DNA of 64,000 nt from Panacagrimonas sp052387695 (GTDB taxonomy: Bacteria; Pseudomonadota; Gammaproteobacteria; Nevskiales; Nevskiaceae). The stretch spans positions 1-64,000 of the forward strand of contig JBQTIX010000076.1 of the NCBI GenBank assembly GCA_052387695.1, given 5' to 3'. Position numbers and translations under genes: made by a program. The notes beneath the pieces are model-generated. The model was not told the origin of the DNA, did not search any database, and worked only from the letters and a program-made list of their open reading frames with translations. Below, one piece after another: positions 1 to 7,609 of the stretch (positions within the stretch are counted from its first letter, which is position 1; each line of letters begins with the position of its first letter).

Positions 1-212
1 GGGTAGTGCATCAGTTTGAAATCCGTTCGCACCGAGTGGTAGCGCCGCGACAGCGGCGCTGATTGCGCAGCAATGCTGCGTATCGAGGTGCCGGGCGTGC
101 CCTTGATACGCGACGCTTCCCTCGGTAAGCCCGCTGCGCGGCTATTCGGGACGAACGGGCCGGCGCTACTCGGGCCGAACGGGGTTCTGGAATTCAAACT
201 GATGCACTACCC
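1..212. repeat. MITE-like palindromic repeat, copy 1
   Basis: Positions 1-20 (gggtagtgcatcagtttgaa) and 193-212 are perfect 20-bp inverted repeats. The interior holds smaller GC-rich palindromes and the words ctactcggg and acgaacggg. A related element with the same ends lies at 56372-56590. No credible protein is encoded. The left end coincides with the window edge, so its outer boundary and any target duplication cannot be seen. From 213 to the kinase start at 338 I see no further feature. Confidence 0.75.
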
Positions 213-337
213 GGCGCTGACACTGCGGGTGTTAGCCGGCGGCGAGGCGTTACCATAGACGGATGGTGAGGCCGGCAAGGCTTTTGAGTCGCTGCCGCCG
301 CTGATGCTCCGACATTTTCCATCTCTGCCCTTGTTCC

Positions 338-1747
338 GTGATCGCGCGCGGTACCTCGCTCAGCCATTATCGGATTGTCCGTCCGCTCGGCTCTGGCGGT
401 ATGGCGGATGTATATGAGGCCGAGGATGAGAAGCTGGGTCGTCGTGTCGCGCTCAAGGTGCTGTCGCCGGAACTGAGCCGCAAGCCGGAGTTCGTCAAGC
501 GCTTCGAAAAGGAGGTTCGGGCCGCAGCCTCGCTCAACCACCCCGGCATCGTCACCGTATTCGAGTTCGGCCAGGCGGAGGGTTGCCTGTTCTATTCGAT
601 GCGGCTGCTGCCGGGGGGTGATCTGGCGGATCGTATCGGTGCCGGACTGACGGCCAGCGAGTCCCTGGCGCTGGTGCGTGAAGTGGCCGAAGCCTTCGAT
701 CATGCGCACAGTCACGGCTTGGTCCATCGCGACGTGAAACCGGCCAATATCCTGTTCGATGGGCGCGGCCGCGCTGTGTTGACCGACTTCGGCATCGTTA
801 AGGCGCTGGACGGCGAAGCGCATCTCACGGCAGCAGGGGTGGCCATCGGCACGCCGCGTTACATGAGCCCGGAACAGGCGCAGGGCCAACCGGTGGACGC
901 CCGCACCGACCTCTATGGCCTGGGCGTGATCCTGTACGAGATGCTGACCGGCCGCGTGCCTTACGAGGCACCGCAATCCATCAGCGTCATGTTCATGCAC
1001 ATGAACGAGCCGATCCCAAGGCTGCCGGCGGCGCGTGCCGGGCTGCAGCCCCTGCTCGATTCGCTGATGGCCAAGAACCCGGCGGACCGGCCCGCATCGG
1101 CAGCGGCGCTGATCGCCATGGTGGACGCCATGGGGGCCGCCGAAGCTCTGGCGGCCCCGCCAGCGCCGCAACGTGACATCGCCACCGTCGTCACGCCCAT
1201 CCCCACGCAAGTCCTGTCCTCCTCCTTTGAGGAGGCGACCGAGGTGATGCCGACCGTCGCGAACCCCTGGAACTGGCGGCGGGCAGTGTTCATCGGCACC
1301 GGCCTTCTCGCGGCCCTGGTGCTGGCCCTTGTCCTTGCCCAGCGGTTCGCGGTCAACACATCGACCCCGCGGGTCGTGCCAGCACAGCCGGAAATCCCTG
1401 CCGTGAAGCAGGAGATGCCGCCGCCTGCGGTCGTGACACGCGAGCCGCCGCCAACTCCTGCGCCTGAACCGGTCATGGCAACCTTGGAGCCGAAGATCGA
1501 ACCCGCACCCTTGTCCGAGGATGCCGCCCTGGAACCGCCCGAAGTCGTGGTCCCGGCCAAGGAGCAAGCCGCCGAGGTGCCCAGCGCTCGCCCCGAGCGC
1601 CGCACGAGGCCCAGGCTGGCCGACGCGCGCGATCGCTCACCGCCTCAGCCGAGCGATCCGGAATGCGACGAATTGCATATCCTGTTCGGGCTCGGCCAGA
1701 CCCTGAGCCCTGAACAGCAGACATTTCTTACCGAAAAATGCCGGTGA
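338..1747 (+). CDS. membrane-anchored serine/threonine protein kinase (PknB/Hanks type)
   Basis: An N-terminal Hanks-type kinase domain spans roughly residues 11-265. Visible elements are the glycine loop LGSGGMADVY, catalytic Lys40 (VALKVL), the catalytic loop HRDVKPAN with Asp132, metal-binding DFG at Asp150, and GTPRYMSPEQ in the activation segment, so the enzyme should be active. One hydrophobic segment at about residues 313-335 is followed by a Pro/Glu-rich stretch and a short C-terminus with two cysteines, placing the kinase in the cytoplasm and the tail in the periplasm. The start is GTG with no strong ribosome site. The OmpA-domain lipoprotein gene begins about 30 nt downstream and is probably co-transcribed. 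The substrate is unknown. Confidence 0.92.
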   Translation: MIARGTSLSHYRIVRPLGSGGMADVYEAEDEKLGRRVALKVLSPELSRKPEFVKRFEKEVRAAASLNHPGIVTVFEFGQAEGCLFYSMRLLPGGDLADRIGAGLTASESLALVREVAEAFDHAHSHGLVHRDVKPANILFDGRGRAVLTDFGIVKALDGEAHLTAAGVAIGTPRYMSPEQAQGQPVDARTDLYGLGVILYEMLTGRVPYEAPQSISVMFMHMNEPIPRLPAARAGLQPLLDSLMAKNPADRPASAAALIAMVDAMGAAEALAAPPAPQRDIATVVTPIPTQVLSSSFEEATEVMPTVANPWNWRRAVFIGTGLLAALVLALVLAQRFAVNTSTPRVVPAQPEIPAVKQEMPPPAVVTREPPPTPAPEPVMATLEPKIEPAPLSEDAALEPPEVVVPAKEQAAEVPSARPERRTRPRLADARDRSPPQPSDPECDELHILFGLGQTLSPEQQTFLTEKCR

Positions 1748-1775
1748 AGAAGCCTGATCCGGCGGGGAGTTGAAC

Positions 1776-3038
1776 GTGCGTGCACACCGTTTGGTTTTGC
1801 TGGGATTGATGGCCGGGTGCGTGGCCACCCTGCTCGCATCCTGCGCGCTCATCAAGCCGGAGACCGAGACACCGCTCGAATTCAAACGCGCCATTCGGAT
1901 CATGGGCGCGAGTCTCGCCGCCCAACTCAAGCAGGACCGCATCATCATCGGCGGGCTGGCGATCCCGGACCCGACCGGCAAGATCAAGGACAAGATAAGC
2001 AACCCTTCCGCCCCACTGCAGCCAAAGTCGGCGCGCATCGCCGCGGCACCGATCGTCGATGCCGACAGCGGTGAGTCGGTGGCGGCCACGGCGGAGATCG
2101 AGCGCCTGGTGTACGAAGAAATCCGCAAGGCCTCGCCGGATTTCTCGATCGACCGCATGAATCCGGACAAGCTGGCGGCGGCGGACCACATCCTGTTCAG
2201 CGTGATTGTGTTCGACACCTTGCAGCAGGGCGGCCAGCGCGCCCAGAAGCGCTATCACGTCTTCTGCTCGATCATCGAGCGCGAAAGCAAGAAAGTCGTG
2301 GCGAGCGCGGACGCCTGGATCGCCAATGACGACCTCGACTATGTCCGGGCCGAGCTGTACGAAGACAGCCCGGTGTTCCCGCGCGACCAGAGGTTGCAAA
2401 GCCTGGTGAAGATCGCCAAGAGCCCGCTCGGCAGCGAAGCGGACAAGGAGTATTACGATTCTCTGGAAACCAATGCGCTGATTTCGGAAGCGGAGTCGGC
2501 CTTCGAGCGCAAGGATTATGCGCAGGCACTGGTGCTGTTTCAGAAGGCGGTGGCACGCCCGGATGGCCAAGTCATCAAGTCCTATCTCGGACTCTACCGC
2601 TCGCACATCAAGCTGGGCGATCTGGCCGGCGCCGAAGACGCGTTCGGCCGTATGCTGCCGATTGCCGCGGGGCAGAACAATCTCAGCACCAAGTTCCTGT
2701 TCACGGTCAATTCGACCGAACTGGTGCAGGACCGGGATCTGCGCTCGCAATACGGAATGTGGCTCCGGCAGATCAGCCAGTACTTCGCCGAGCGAGGGAG
2801 CTGCATCCGCATCGTCGGCCACAGCAGCCACACCGGGGCGGAGGAATACAACGACCGCCTGTCGCTGATGCGCGCGGAGAAGATCCGCGACCTGCTCAGC
2901 GCGGACCTGCCCTTGGCCGAGGAGAAGGCCACGGCCGTGGGCATGGGGTTTTCCGAAAACATCGTCGGGTCCGGTACCGATGACGCGCGCGACATGCTCG
3001 ATCGTCGCGTGGAGGTTGCCGTCAGCCCGTGCCGCTGA
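1776..3038 (+). CDS. lipoprotein with C-terminal OmpA peptidoglycan-binding domain
   Basis: I chose GTG at 1776 because gggag at 1765-1769 lies six bases upstream; an in-frame TTG at 1770 would abut it. The N-terminus is a lipoprotein signal with a lipobox-like LLASC (an earlier LMAGC is also possible). A region resembling secreted LpoB/CsgG-type lipoproteins follows, then a TPR-like helical stretch (EAESAFERKDYAQALVLFQK). The last ~110 residues are an OmpA domain (IRIVGHSSHTG, YNDRLSLMRAEKIRDLL, a C-terminal DRRVEV), the fold that binds peptidoglycan. Placement directly after a membrane kinase suggests an envelope-linked signalling or assembly pair; that link is inference. Confidence 0.85.
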   Translation: MRAHRLVLLGLMAGCVATLLASCALIKPETETPLEFKRAIRIMGASLAAQLKQDRIIIGGLAIPDPTGKIKDKISNPSAPLQPKSARIAAAPIVDADSGESVAATAEIERLVYEEIRKASPDFSIDRMNPDKLAAADHILFSVIVFDTLQQGGQRAQKRYHVFCSIIERESKKVVASADAWIANDDLDYVRAELYEDSPVFPRDQRLQSLVKIAKSPLGSEADKEYYDSLETNALISEAESAFERKDYAQALVLFQKAVARPDGQVIKSYLGLYRSHIKLGDLAGAEDAFGRMLPIAAGQNNLSTKFLFTVNSTELVQDRDLRSQYGMWLRQISQYFAERGSCIRIVGHSSHTGAEEYNDRLSLMRAEKIRDLLSADLPLAEEKATAVGMGFSENIVGSGTDDARDMLDRRVEVAVSPCR

Positions 3039-3145
3039 TGGTCGCAGCGTGAAGGCGGCGGGGCTGTGACCGGCCTCCCTGTGCGATCTCCCATCACACG
3101 GGGGTCACACGGCACCTTGGTCCGCCGCAAGTCGATGCGGCGTAG

Positions 3146-3170
3146 GGCGGATCAGCGAAGCGCATCCGCC
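3146..3170. repeat. short REP-like hairpin between convergent genes
   Basis: GGCGGAT and ATCCGCC form a 7-bp stem around a smaller GCG/CGC stem, preceded by gtag. It lies in the 145-bp gap between two convergent genes. There is no T-run, so it is a repeat rather than an obvious terminator. The motif resembles the half-elements at 46335-46430. Confidence 0.5.
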
Positions 3171-3183
3171 GGCCCGGGACCGC

Positions 3184-3516
3184 TTACAACAGCTTCGCCA
3201 CCGCCCCCGGTAGCTTGTAACGCTTGCCGGTGAACAATTTTCCGAGCAACAGCGTGAGCCAGGGTCGCGAGCTGGAAAACGATTGCAGGATGGCGTGGAC
3301 CGTGTCGCCTTCGCGGACCAGCTCGTAACGCTCCACCGTTGCGGTCAGCGGGTCGCGCTCGCCCTTGAGATGGGCGCGCACGGAAATGCGGCCGCGGTCC
3401 GTATCCACGTCACATTCCAGCACCTCGCCGTACGCGCTCAGGCGATCGTTCAGAAACGCTCTCAGGGCGAGCCCGAGCGCACCGTTCTTCATGCCCTTGG
3501 CGAATCGTTGAAGCAT
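3184..3516 (-). CDS. conserved hypothetical protein, 110 aa
   Basis: A short soluble protein with no signal peptide. The N-terminal half is helical (LGLALRAFLNDRLSAYGEV). The rest looks like beta strands with alternating charge (DVDTDRGRISVRAHLKGE), followed by a basic, hydrophobic C-terminus. I do not recognise a catalytic motif. It is encoded 24 nt downstream of the PIN-PhoH gene on the same strand, so the two are probably co-transcribed. The start follows a weak purine-rich site. Function unknown. Confidence 0.75.
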   Translation of the reverse strand: MLQRFAKGMKNGALGLALRAFLNDRLSAYGEVLECDVDTDRGRISVRAHLKGERDPLTATVERYELVREGDTVHAILQSFSSSRPWLTLLLGKLFTGKRYKLPGAVAKLL

Positions 3517-3540
3517 GATCGGGTCCGCGGTGGGGAATGC

Positions 3541-4965
3541 TCAGAGAATGTCGGATGCATGTGCCGCCAGGCGCGAGCGCTCGCCGCGCGCCAGGGTCAC
3601 ATGGCCGCCATGCTGCCATCCACGGAAGCGATCCACCACATAGGTCAGGCCCGAGGTGGTCTCGGACAAATAAGGTGTGTCGATCTGGGAGAGGTTTCCC
3701 AGGCAGACGATCTTGGAGCCCGGTCCGCAGCGCGTGACCAGCGTCTTCATCTGCTTGGCGGTCAGGTTCTGCGCCTCGTCCAGAATGATGAAGCGGTTGA
3801 GGAAGGTGCGGCCGCGCATGAAGTTGAGGCTGCGGATCTTGATGCGCTTGGACAGCAGGTCGTTGGTGGCGGCGCGCTCCCAGTCGCCGCTATGGGCGTT
3901 CTGGGTGAGCACTTCGAGGTTGTCCATCAGCGCACCCATCCAGGGCGTCATCTTTTCCTCTTCGGTTCCGGGGAGGAAGCCGATGTCCTCGCCCAGCGGC
4001 ACGGTCACGCGGGTCATGATGATCTCGCGGTAGCGCGATTCGTCCAGCACCTGGGCCAGGCCCGCCGCCAAGGTGAGCAGGGTCTTGCCGGTGCCGGCGG
4101 TGCCGAGCACGGTGACGAAGTCGATGTCCGGATCGAGCAAAAGATTCAGCGCGAAATTCTGCTCGCGGTTCTTGGCGTGGATGCCCCAGACCGGCGACTT
4201 GGCCGCACGGTAATCGCGAATCACGCGCAGGTTGGCGATGTCGCCGTCCAGGCTCTGTACCACCAATTCAAGGCCCCGCTCGGTTTCGTCCGGCAGGTAC
4301 AGGAACTGGTTGACGGACCAGCTCTTCACGCCGGGGCCCTGCACGCGGTAGCAGGCGCGGCCGCGTTCGTCCTGCCAGCTTTCCATTCTGTCGCCGTGAG
4401 CCTCCCAGAAATTGTCCGGCAGCTGCGCGTAACCGGTCGGCAGCAGGTCCACATCTTCGAGGACCTGGTCGTTGTGGTAGTCCTCGGTATGGACGCCGAC
4501 GATGGTCGCCTTGATCCGCAGGTTGATGTCCTTGCTGACCAGGGTGATGCGCCGGCCCGCGTGTTGACCTTGCAGGGCCAGAGCGGACAGCAGGATGGCG
4601 TTGTCGGGCTTGTTGCCCGGAAGAATGCCGGGCAGGGAGGCTTCCGTCGGCCGGGTCTGGAAGAACAGGCGGCCGCTGGCCGGCTGACCGTGCTTGCCGG
4701 TGTTGCTGCCGTTCTTCTTGGTCAGCGCCGTGGGCAGCGCAAGACCCTTCTCGATCTGCGCGTGGTCCTTGTCCGCGACCAGGTCGTCGAGCATGCGGCT
4801 GACCTGGCGCGCGGTGCGGGCTGGATCGCTGGTGCCCTTCTTGAGCCCGTCCAGTTCTTCCAGCACCACCATCGGAATGAAGAGATCGTGCTCCTCGAAG
4901 CGGAACAGGCTGGTGGGGTCGTGCATCAGCACGTTGGTGTCCAGCACGAAGATCTTCTTCTTCAC
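3541..4965 (-). CDS. PIN domain-PhoH family ATPase
   Basis: The N-terminal ~130 residues form a PIN nuclease domain (FVLDTNVLMHDPTSL with the acidic residue after the first strand, and VVLEELDGLKKG). The C-terminal half is a PhoH-type P-loop ATPase with Walker A GTAGTGKT and Walker B FIILDEAQN. PIN-PhoH proteins are reported as RNA-unwinding ribonucleases in other bacteria. The 474-residue length fits the family. It heads a probable minus-strand unit with the 110-aa gene. The antisense strand carries a very long open frame, which I treat as a codon-bias shadow. Confidence 0.93.
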   Translation of the reverse strand: MKKKIFVLDTNVLMHDPTSLFRFEEHDLFIPMVVLEELDGLKKGTSDPARTARQVSRMLDDLVADKDHAQIEKGLALPTALTKKNGSNTGKHGQPASGRLFFQTRPTEASLPGILPGNKPDNAILLSALALQGQHAGRRITLVSKDINLRIKATIVGVHTEDYHNDQVLEDVDLLPTGYAQLPDNFWEAHGDRMESWQDERGRACYRVQGPGVKSWSVNQFLYLPDETERGLELVVQSLDGDIANLRVIRDYRAAKSPVWGIHAKNREQNFALNLLLDPDIDFVTVLGTAGTGKTLLTLAAGLAQVLDESRYREIIMTRVTVPLGEDIGFLPGTEEEKMTPWMGALMDNLEVLTQNAHSGDWERAATNDLLSKRIKIRSLNFMRGRTFLNRFIILDEAQNLTAKQMKTLVTRCGPGSKIVCLGNLSQIDTPYLSETTSGLTYVVDRFRGWQHGGHVTLARGERSRLAAHASDIL

Positions 4966-5062
4966 TTAAGGGTCGTCGTCGTTAAAAAATAGCGGAGCCG
5001 TCCGGCCATCGGGGCAGCCGGATCGACAGGGGAGGGTTGCACCACGAGTGGATCGGAAAGCT

Positions 5063-5527
5063 TCAGAGCGCCTTGGCAGCCTCAAGCACTTCGGCCGCGT
5101 GGCCTTTGACTTTCACGCCGCGCCAGACCTGCCTGAGCACCCCCTTGCCGTCGAACAGCCAGGTGCACCGGTCGATGCCCATGTACTTCTTGCCGTACAT
5201 GCTTTTCTCGACGATGGCCTCGAACGCATCGCAGGCCTTGCCTTCCGCATCGGAGAGCAGGGTGAAGGGAAACTCGAACTTGGCGACGAAGTTGTCGTGC
5301 GATTTCACGCTGTCCTTCGAGATGCCGACGATGTCCGCGCCTGCTGCCTGGAACTGGCCGTAAAGATCCCGGAAGTCCTGGCCTTCCTGCGTGCACCCCG
5401 GCGTGTTGTCCTTGGGGTAGAAGTAGATCACCAGTTTCTTGCCCTTGTAGTCCGCAAAACTGACCTGGCGACCGCCGTTGGCGGGCAGGATGAGTTTGGG
5501 CAGCTTGTCGCCAGGATTCATCGGCAT
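5063..5527 (-). CDS. bcp: thiol peroxidase / peroxiredoxin Bcp
   Basis: A cytoplasmic thioredoxin-fold peroxidase that reduces hydrogen and organic peroxides. Its sequence contains YFYPKDNTPGCTQEGQDF, in which the Cys is the peroxidatic residue. The resolving Cys usually found five residues later in E. coli Bcp is absent (Gly/Gln instead), so this is a 1-Cys-type member or uses another thiol. At 154 residues it matches the family. Two ATGs are possible (5527 and 5521). It lies downstream of gcvR, an arrangement shared with E. coli. Confidence 0.93.
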   Translation of the reverse strand: MPMNPGDKLPKLILPANGGRQVSFADYKGKKLVIYFYPKDNTPGCTQEGQDFRDLYGQFQAAGADIVGISKDSVKSHDNFVAKFEFPFTLLSDAEGKACDAFEAIVEKSMYGKKYMGIDRCTWLFDGKGVLRQVWRGVKVKGHAAEVLEAAKAL

Positions 5528-5585
5528 GGGGTTTGTGCTCCGGAAATGGGGGCCGGAGGATAAGGTGTGGGGTGCGGGGCCGTGC

Positions 5586-6125
5586 TCAAGTCTTGATCGG
5601 GTCGAGCATTCCGTCCGCGTTGAGATCGTCGCAGAGGTCCATGAAGGACTCGCGCAAGGCCTGCGGGTGCTGGTTGACCGGCACGTGGAGGACCATCTGC
5701 ACGCTGCACATCTCGGCGCCGGTGTAGGTCGAGGCGTATTTCTGCGTGGAAATCTCGGCCACTTCAACATCCTGCCCGCTGAAGAATTCCAGTAGATGCA
5801 CCAGTAAATCCGGTTGCTGGGGAGCGATGACATCCGCTGCATAAGGCCGGAATTCCGGGTTCTGCTCGCGCGGCCCGCAGCGCTCGAAGCGCACCTGAAG
5901 ATCCAGCTTCGTGGCAATACCGGGCAGGGCGGTTTCCAGCCGGCCCAGCGCACTCCAGTTACCCGAGACCACCAGGTTGGCGGCCAAGCGGTCGCCGATC
6001 GGCGCGATGCGGCAATCCTCCACCTCGCAACCGCGCTCGCGGATGCCGCGGAAAAGCTCCAGCGGCACGTTGGCCTTGGTGCGGGCAAGAACCGAAATGG
6101 ACAGCAGACTGTCTTGAGGGGTCAT
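5586..6125 (-). CDS. gcvR: glycine cleavage system transcriptional repressor GcvR (ACT domains)
   Basis: A 179-residue protein built from two ACT-like halves: the first contains LSISVLARTKANVPLELFRG, the second begins near PQQPDLLVHLLEFFSGQDVEV. GcvR binds glycine and modulates GcvA-dependent control of the glycine cleavage operon. The start is ATG at 6125; the longer open frame upstream overlaps the dapA promoter region and is not used. Its position between bcp and divergent dapA matches the E. coli arrangement and supports the assignment. Confidence 0.88.
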   Translation of the reverse strand: MTPQDSLLSISVLARTKANVPLELFRGIRERGCEVEDCRIAPIGDRLAANLVVSGNWSALGRLETALPGIATKLDLQVRFERCGPREQNPEFRPYAADVIAPQQPDLLVHLLEFFSGQDVEVAEISTQKYASTYTGAEMCSVQMVLHVPVNQHPQALRESFMDLCDDLNADGMLDPIKT

Positions 6126-6183
6126 GAGCGATGCGATGGACGGACCGCATGAGTTTAATGACTGAGCACTCCGACGAGAAGCG

Positions 6184-6189
6184 TATACT
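6184..6189 (+). promoter_or_regulatory. possible -10 element of dapA
   Basis: TATACT sits 37 nt upstream of the dapA start in an otherwise GC-rich gcvR-dapA gap. The sequence 17 bp further upstream is a poor -35 match, so only the -10 hexamer is proposed. Confidence 0.3.
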
Positions 6190-6226
6190 TCGCCGCCCCG
6201 CGCCACAGCTTTCTCCAAGGCTCCAA

Positions 6227-7105
6227 ATGATTACCGGCAGCATCGTCGCCATCGTCACGCCCATGCACGCAGACGGGGCGGTCGATTTCGAGAGCCTCGA
6301 CCGGCTCGTCGATTGGCACATCGCCGAAGGCACCGACGCCATCGTCGCGGTCGGCACCACCGGCGAGTCCGCCACGCTGGACGTCGACGAGCACATTGCC
6401 GTCATCCGCAGCGTGGTGCGTCGGGCCGCGGGGCGCGTGCCGGTCATCGGGGGAACGGGCGCCAACTCCACCAGCGAGGCCATCGAGATGACCCGCGCCG
6501 GCAAGGAGGTGGGTGCCGATGCCGCACTGCTGGTCACGCCCTACTACAACAAGCCGCCGCAGGAAGGCATGTACCGGCATTTCCGCGCCATCGCGGAAGC
6601 GGTGGATCTGCCGCAGATTCTCTACAACGTGCCCGGTCGTACCGGTGTGGACCTGCTGCCAGCCACCGTTGCACGCCTTGCACAGGTGCCCGGCATCGTC
6701 GGACTCAAGGAAGGCAAGGGCGATTTAGGCCGCGTCCGCGAACTGCTCGCGCTCGGCCTGGCCCCCAGCTTCAGTCTTTACTCGGGCGACGACGCCACCG
6801 CTCGCGAGTCGATCCTGCTCGGCTTTCACGGCGACATCTCGGTCACGGCCAATATCGTGCCGCGCCAGATGCATCAGATGTGCATTGCCGCCCGAGCCGG
6901 TCGGATCGACGAGGCGGCCAGTCTCGACTCACCCCTGGCCGCGTTGCATCGCGACTTGTTTTTCGAGCCCAACCCCATTCCGGCGAAGTGGGCGCTTCAT
7001 CGCATGGGTCGCATCCCGAGCGGGATCCGCCTGCCGCTGATCCCGCTGGACCCTTCGTCCCATTCCCGTATTGAAGCGGCCCTGCGCGCCGCTGGAGCTC
7101 TCTGA
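6227..7105 (+). CDS. dapA: 4-hydroxy-tetrahydrodipicolinate synthase
   Basis: Condenses pyruvate with aspartate semialdehyde at the start of the lysine/diaminopimelate pathway. The 292-residue TIM barrel shows the family hallmarks: VAVGTTGESATL (substrate-binding Thr pair), TPYYNKPPQEGMYRHF (catalytic Tyr), ILYNVPGRTGVDL, and VGLKEGKGD with the Schiff-base Lys. The start is ATG at 6227 with aagg six bases upstream; the longer frame to 6131 overlaps gcvR. It is followed after 2 nt by a small lipoprotein gene in the position occupied by bamC in E. coli. Confidence 0.97.
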   Translation: MITGSIVAIVTPMHADGAVDFESLDRLVDWHIAEGTDAIVAVGTTGESATLDVDEHIAVIRSVVRRAAGRVPVIGGTGANSTSEAIEMTRAGKEVGADAALLVTPYYNKPPQEGMYRHFRAIAEAVDLPQILYNVPGRTGVDLLPATVARLAQVPGIVGLKEGKGDLGRVRELLALGLAPSFSLYSGDDATARESILLGFHGDISVTANIVPRQMHQMCIAARAGRIDEAASLDSPLAALHRDLFFEPNPIPAKWALHRMGRIPSGIRLPLIPLDPSSHSRIEAALRAAGAL

Positions 7106-7107
7106 AC

Positions 7108-7416
7108 ATGCTGCTGCTGCGCCTCGTGTTTGCAACGACCGTCATCGTGGCCTTGTCCGCCTGCGGCGCGAATCGGTACTGCGTCGTCGAACAGGAATAC
7201 CAGCGCGCCGAAATGGTGCCCGAACTACAGCCCGCCGAAGGTTTGACCCTGCCGCAGTCCCCGTCCGCGCTCAAGCTGCCCGCGCGACCCGCCAGCTTCG
7301 TTCCATTCGGAACACTTTCCGACAGCGGTTCGGGGGTCTGTCTCGACAAACCGCCGGCATTCGTCGAGCCGCCCGAACCAGCGCCGTCGGATACTGCGCC
7401 TGCCAAGGCCGGCTGA
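7108..7416 (+). CDS. small lipoprotein, possible BamC reduced to its N-terminal lasso region
   Basis: A 102-residue product with a lipoprotein signal (VFATTVIVALSACG) and a low-complexity mature part. The segment YQRAEMVPELQPAEGLTLP resembles the unstructured, BamD-binding N-terminus of BamC (Tyr, acidic residues, EL-x-x-P-x-G-x-x-LP). The two globular domains of BamC are absent, and the chain ends in a Pro/Ala-rich tail. It starts 2 nt after dapA stops, as dapA-bamC do in E. coli. I infer a reduced BamC; an unrelated lipoprotein is the alternative. The reading frame is intact and shows no sign of a frameshift. Confidence 0.72.
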   Translation: MLLLRLVFATTVIVALSACGANRYCVVEQEYQRAEMVPELQPAEGLTLPQSPSALKLPARPASFVPFGTLSDSGSGVCLDKPPAFVEPPEPAPSDTAPAKAG

Positions 7417-7420
7417 AGGC

Positions 7421-7426
7421 TATAAT
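7421..7426 (+). promoter_or_regulatory. -10 element of the tRNA-Ser promoter
   Basis: A consensus TATAAT begins 17 nt before the tRNA 5' end, just after the lipoprotein stop codon. No good -35 is visible; ctgcca about 15 bp upstream is the nearest match. Confidence 0.5.
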
Positions 7427-7437
7427 TCTTCTCACGT

Positions 7438-7530
7438 GGAGAGGTGTCCGAGCGGTTGAAGGAGCACGCCTGGAAAGCGTGTATGGGATCAAAAGTCTCA
7501 TCGAGGGTTCGAATCCCTCTCTCTCCGCCA
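7438..7530 (+). tRNA. tRNA-Ser (anticodon GGA)
   Basis: A 93-nt class II tRNA. The acceptor arms GGAGAGG and TCTCTCC pair with one G-U. The anticodon loop CCTGGAAAG gives anticodon GGA, reading UCC/UCU serine codons. A long variable arm precedes the T arm GGTTCGAATCC. The 3' CCA is encoded. A strong terminator follows at 7561. No integrase or attachment-site duplication is visible beside it. Confidence 0.96.
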
Positions 7531-7560
7531 CGTCAATCCGGCGAGGTCCGTAACGGACCT

Positions 7561-7609
7561 TTGAACGAACAAAAAAGCCCCGTGACCCGGGGCTTTTTTG
7601 TTCGTTCAA
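7561..7609. terminator. strong bidirectional terminator
   Basis: A perfect 21-bp inverted repeat (7561-7581 and 7589-7609) with a 7-nt loop. Its GGGGC core is flanked by A6 and T6 runs, so it can terminate the tRNA-Ser transcript on the plus strand and the radical SAM gene on the minus strand. The radical SAM stop codon (7606-7608) lies inside the stem. Confidence 0.93.

Noticed and set aside
73..258. 61-codon open frame at the left edge
   Set aside because: It lies within the palindromic repeat 1-212; the coding appearance comes from repeat sequence.
3283..4992. 569-codon open frame antisense to the PIN-PhoH gene
   Set aside because: The opposite strand has clear PIN and Walker motifs; the antisense product has no recognisable domain and a composition typical of a high-GC shadow frame.
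7438..7530. tRNA-Ser as an integration site for a mobile island
   Set aside because: No integrase gene and no duplicated tRNA 3' end is visible in the window.
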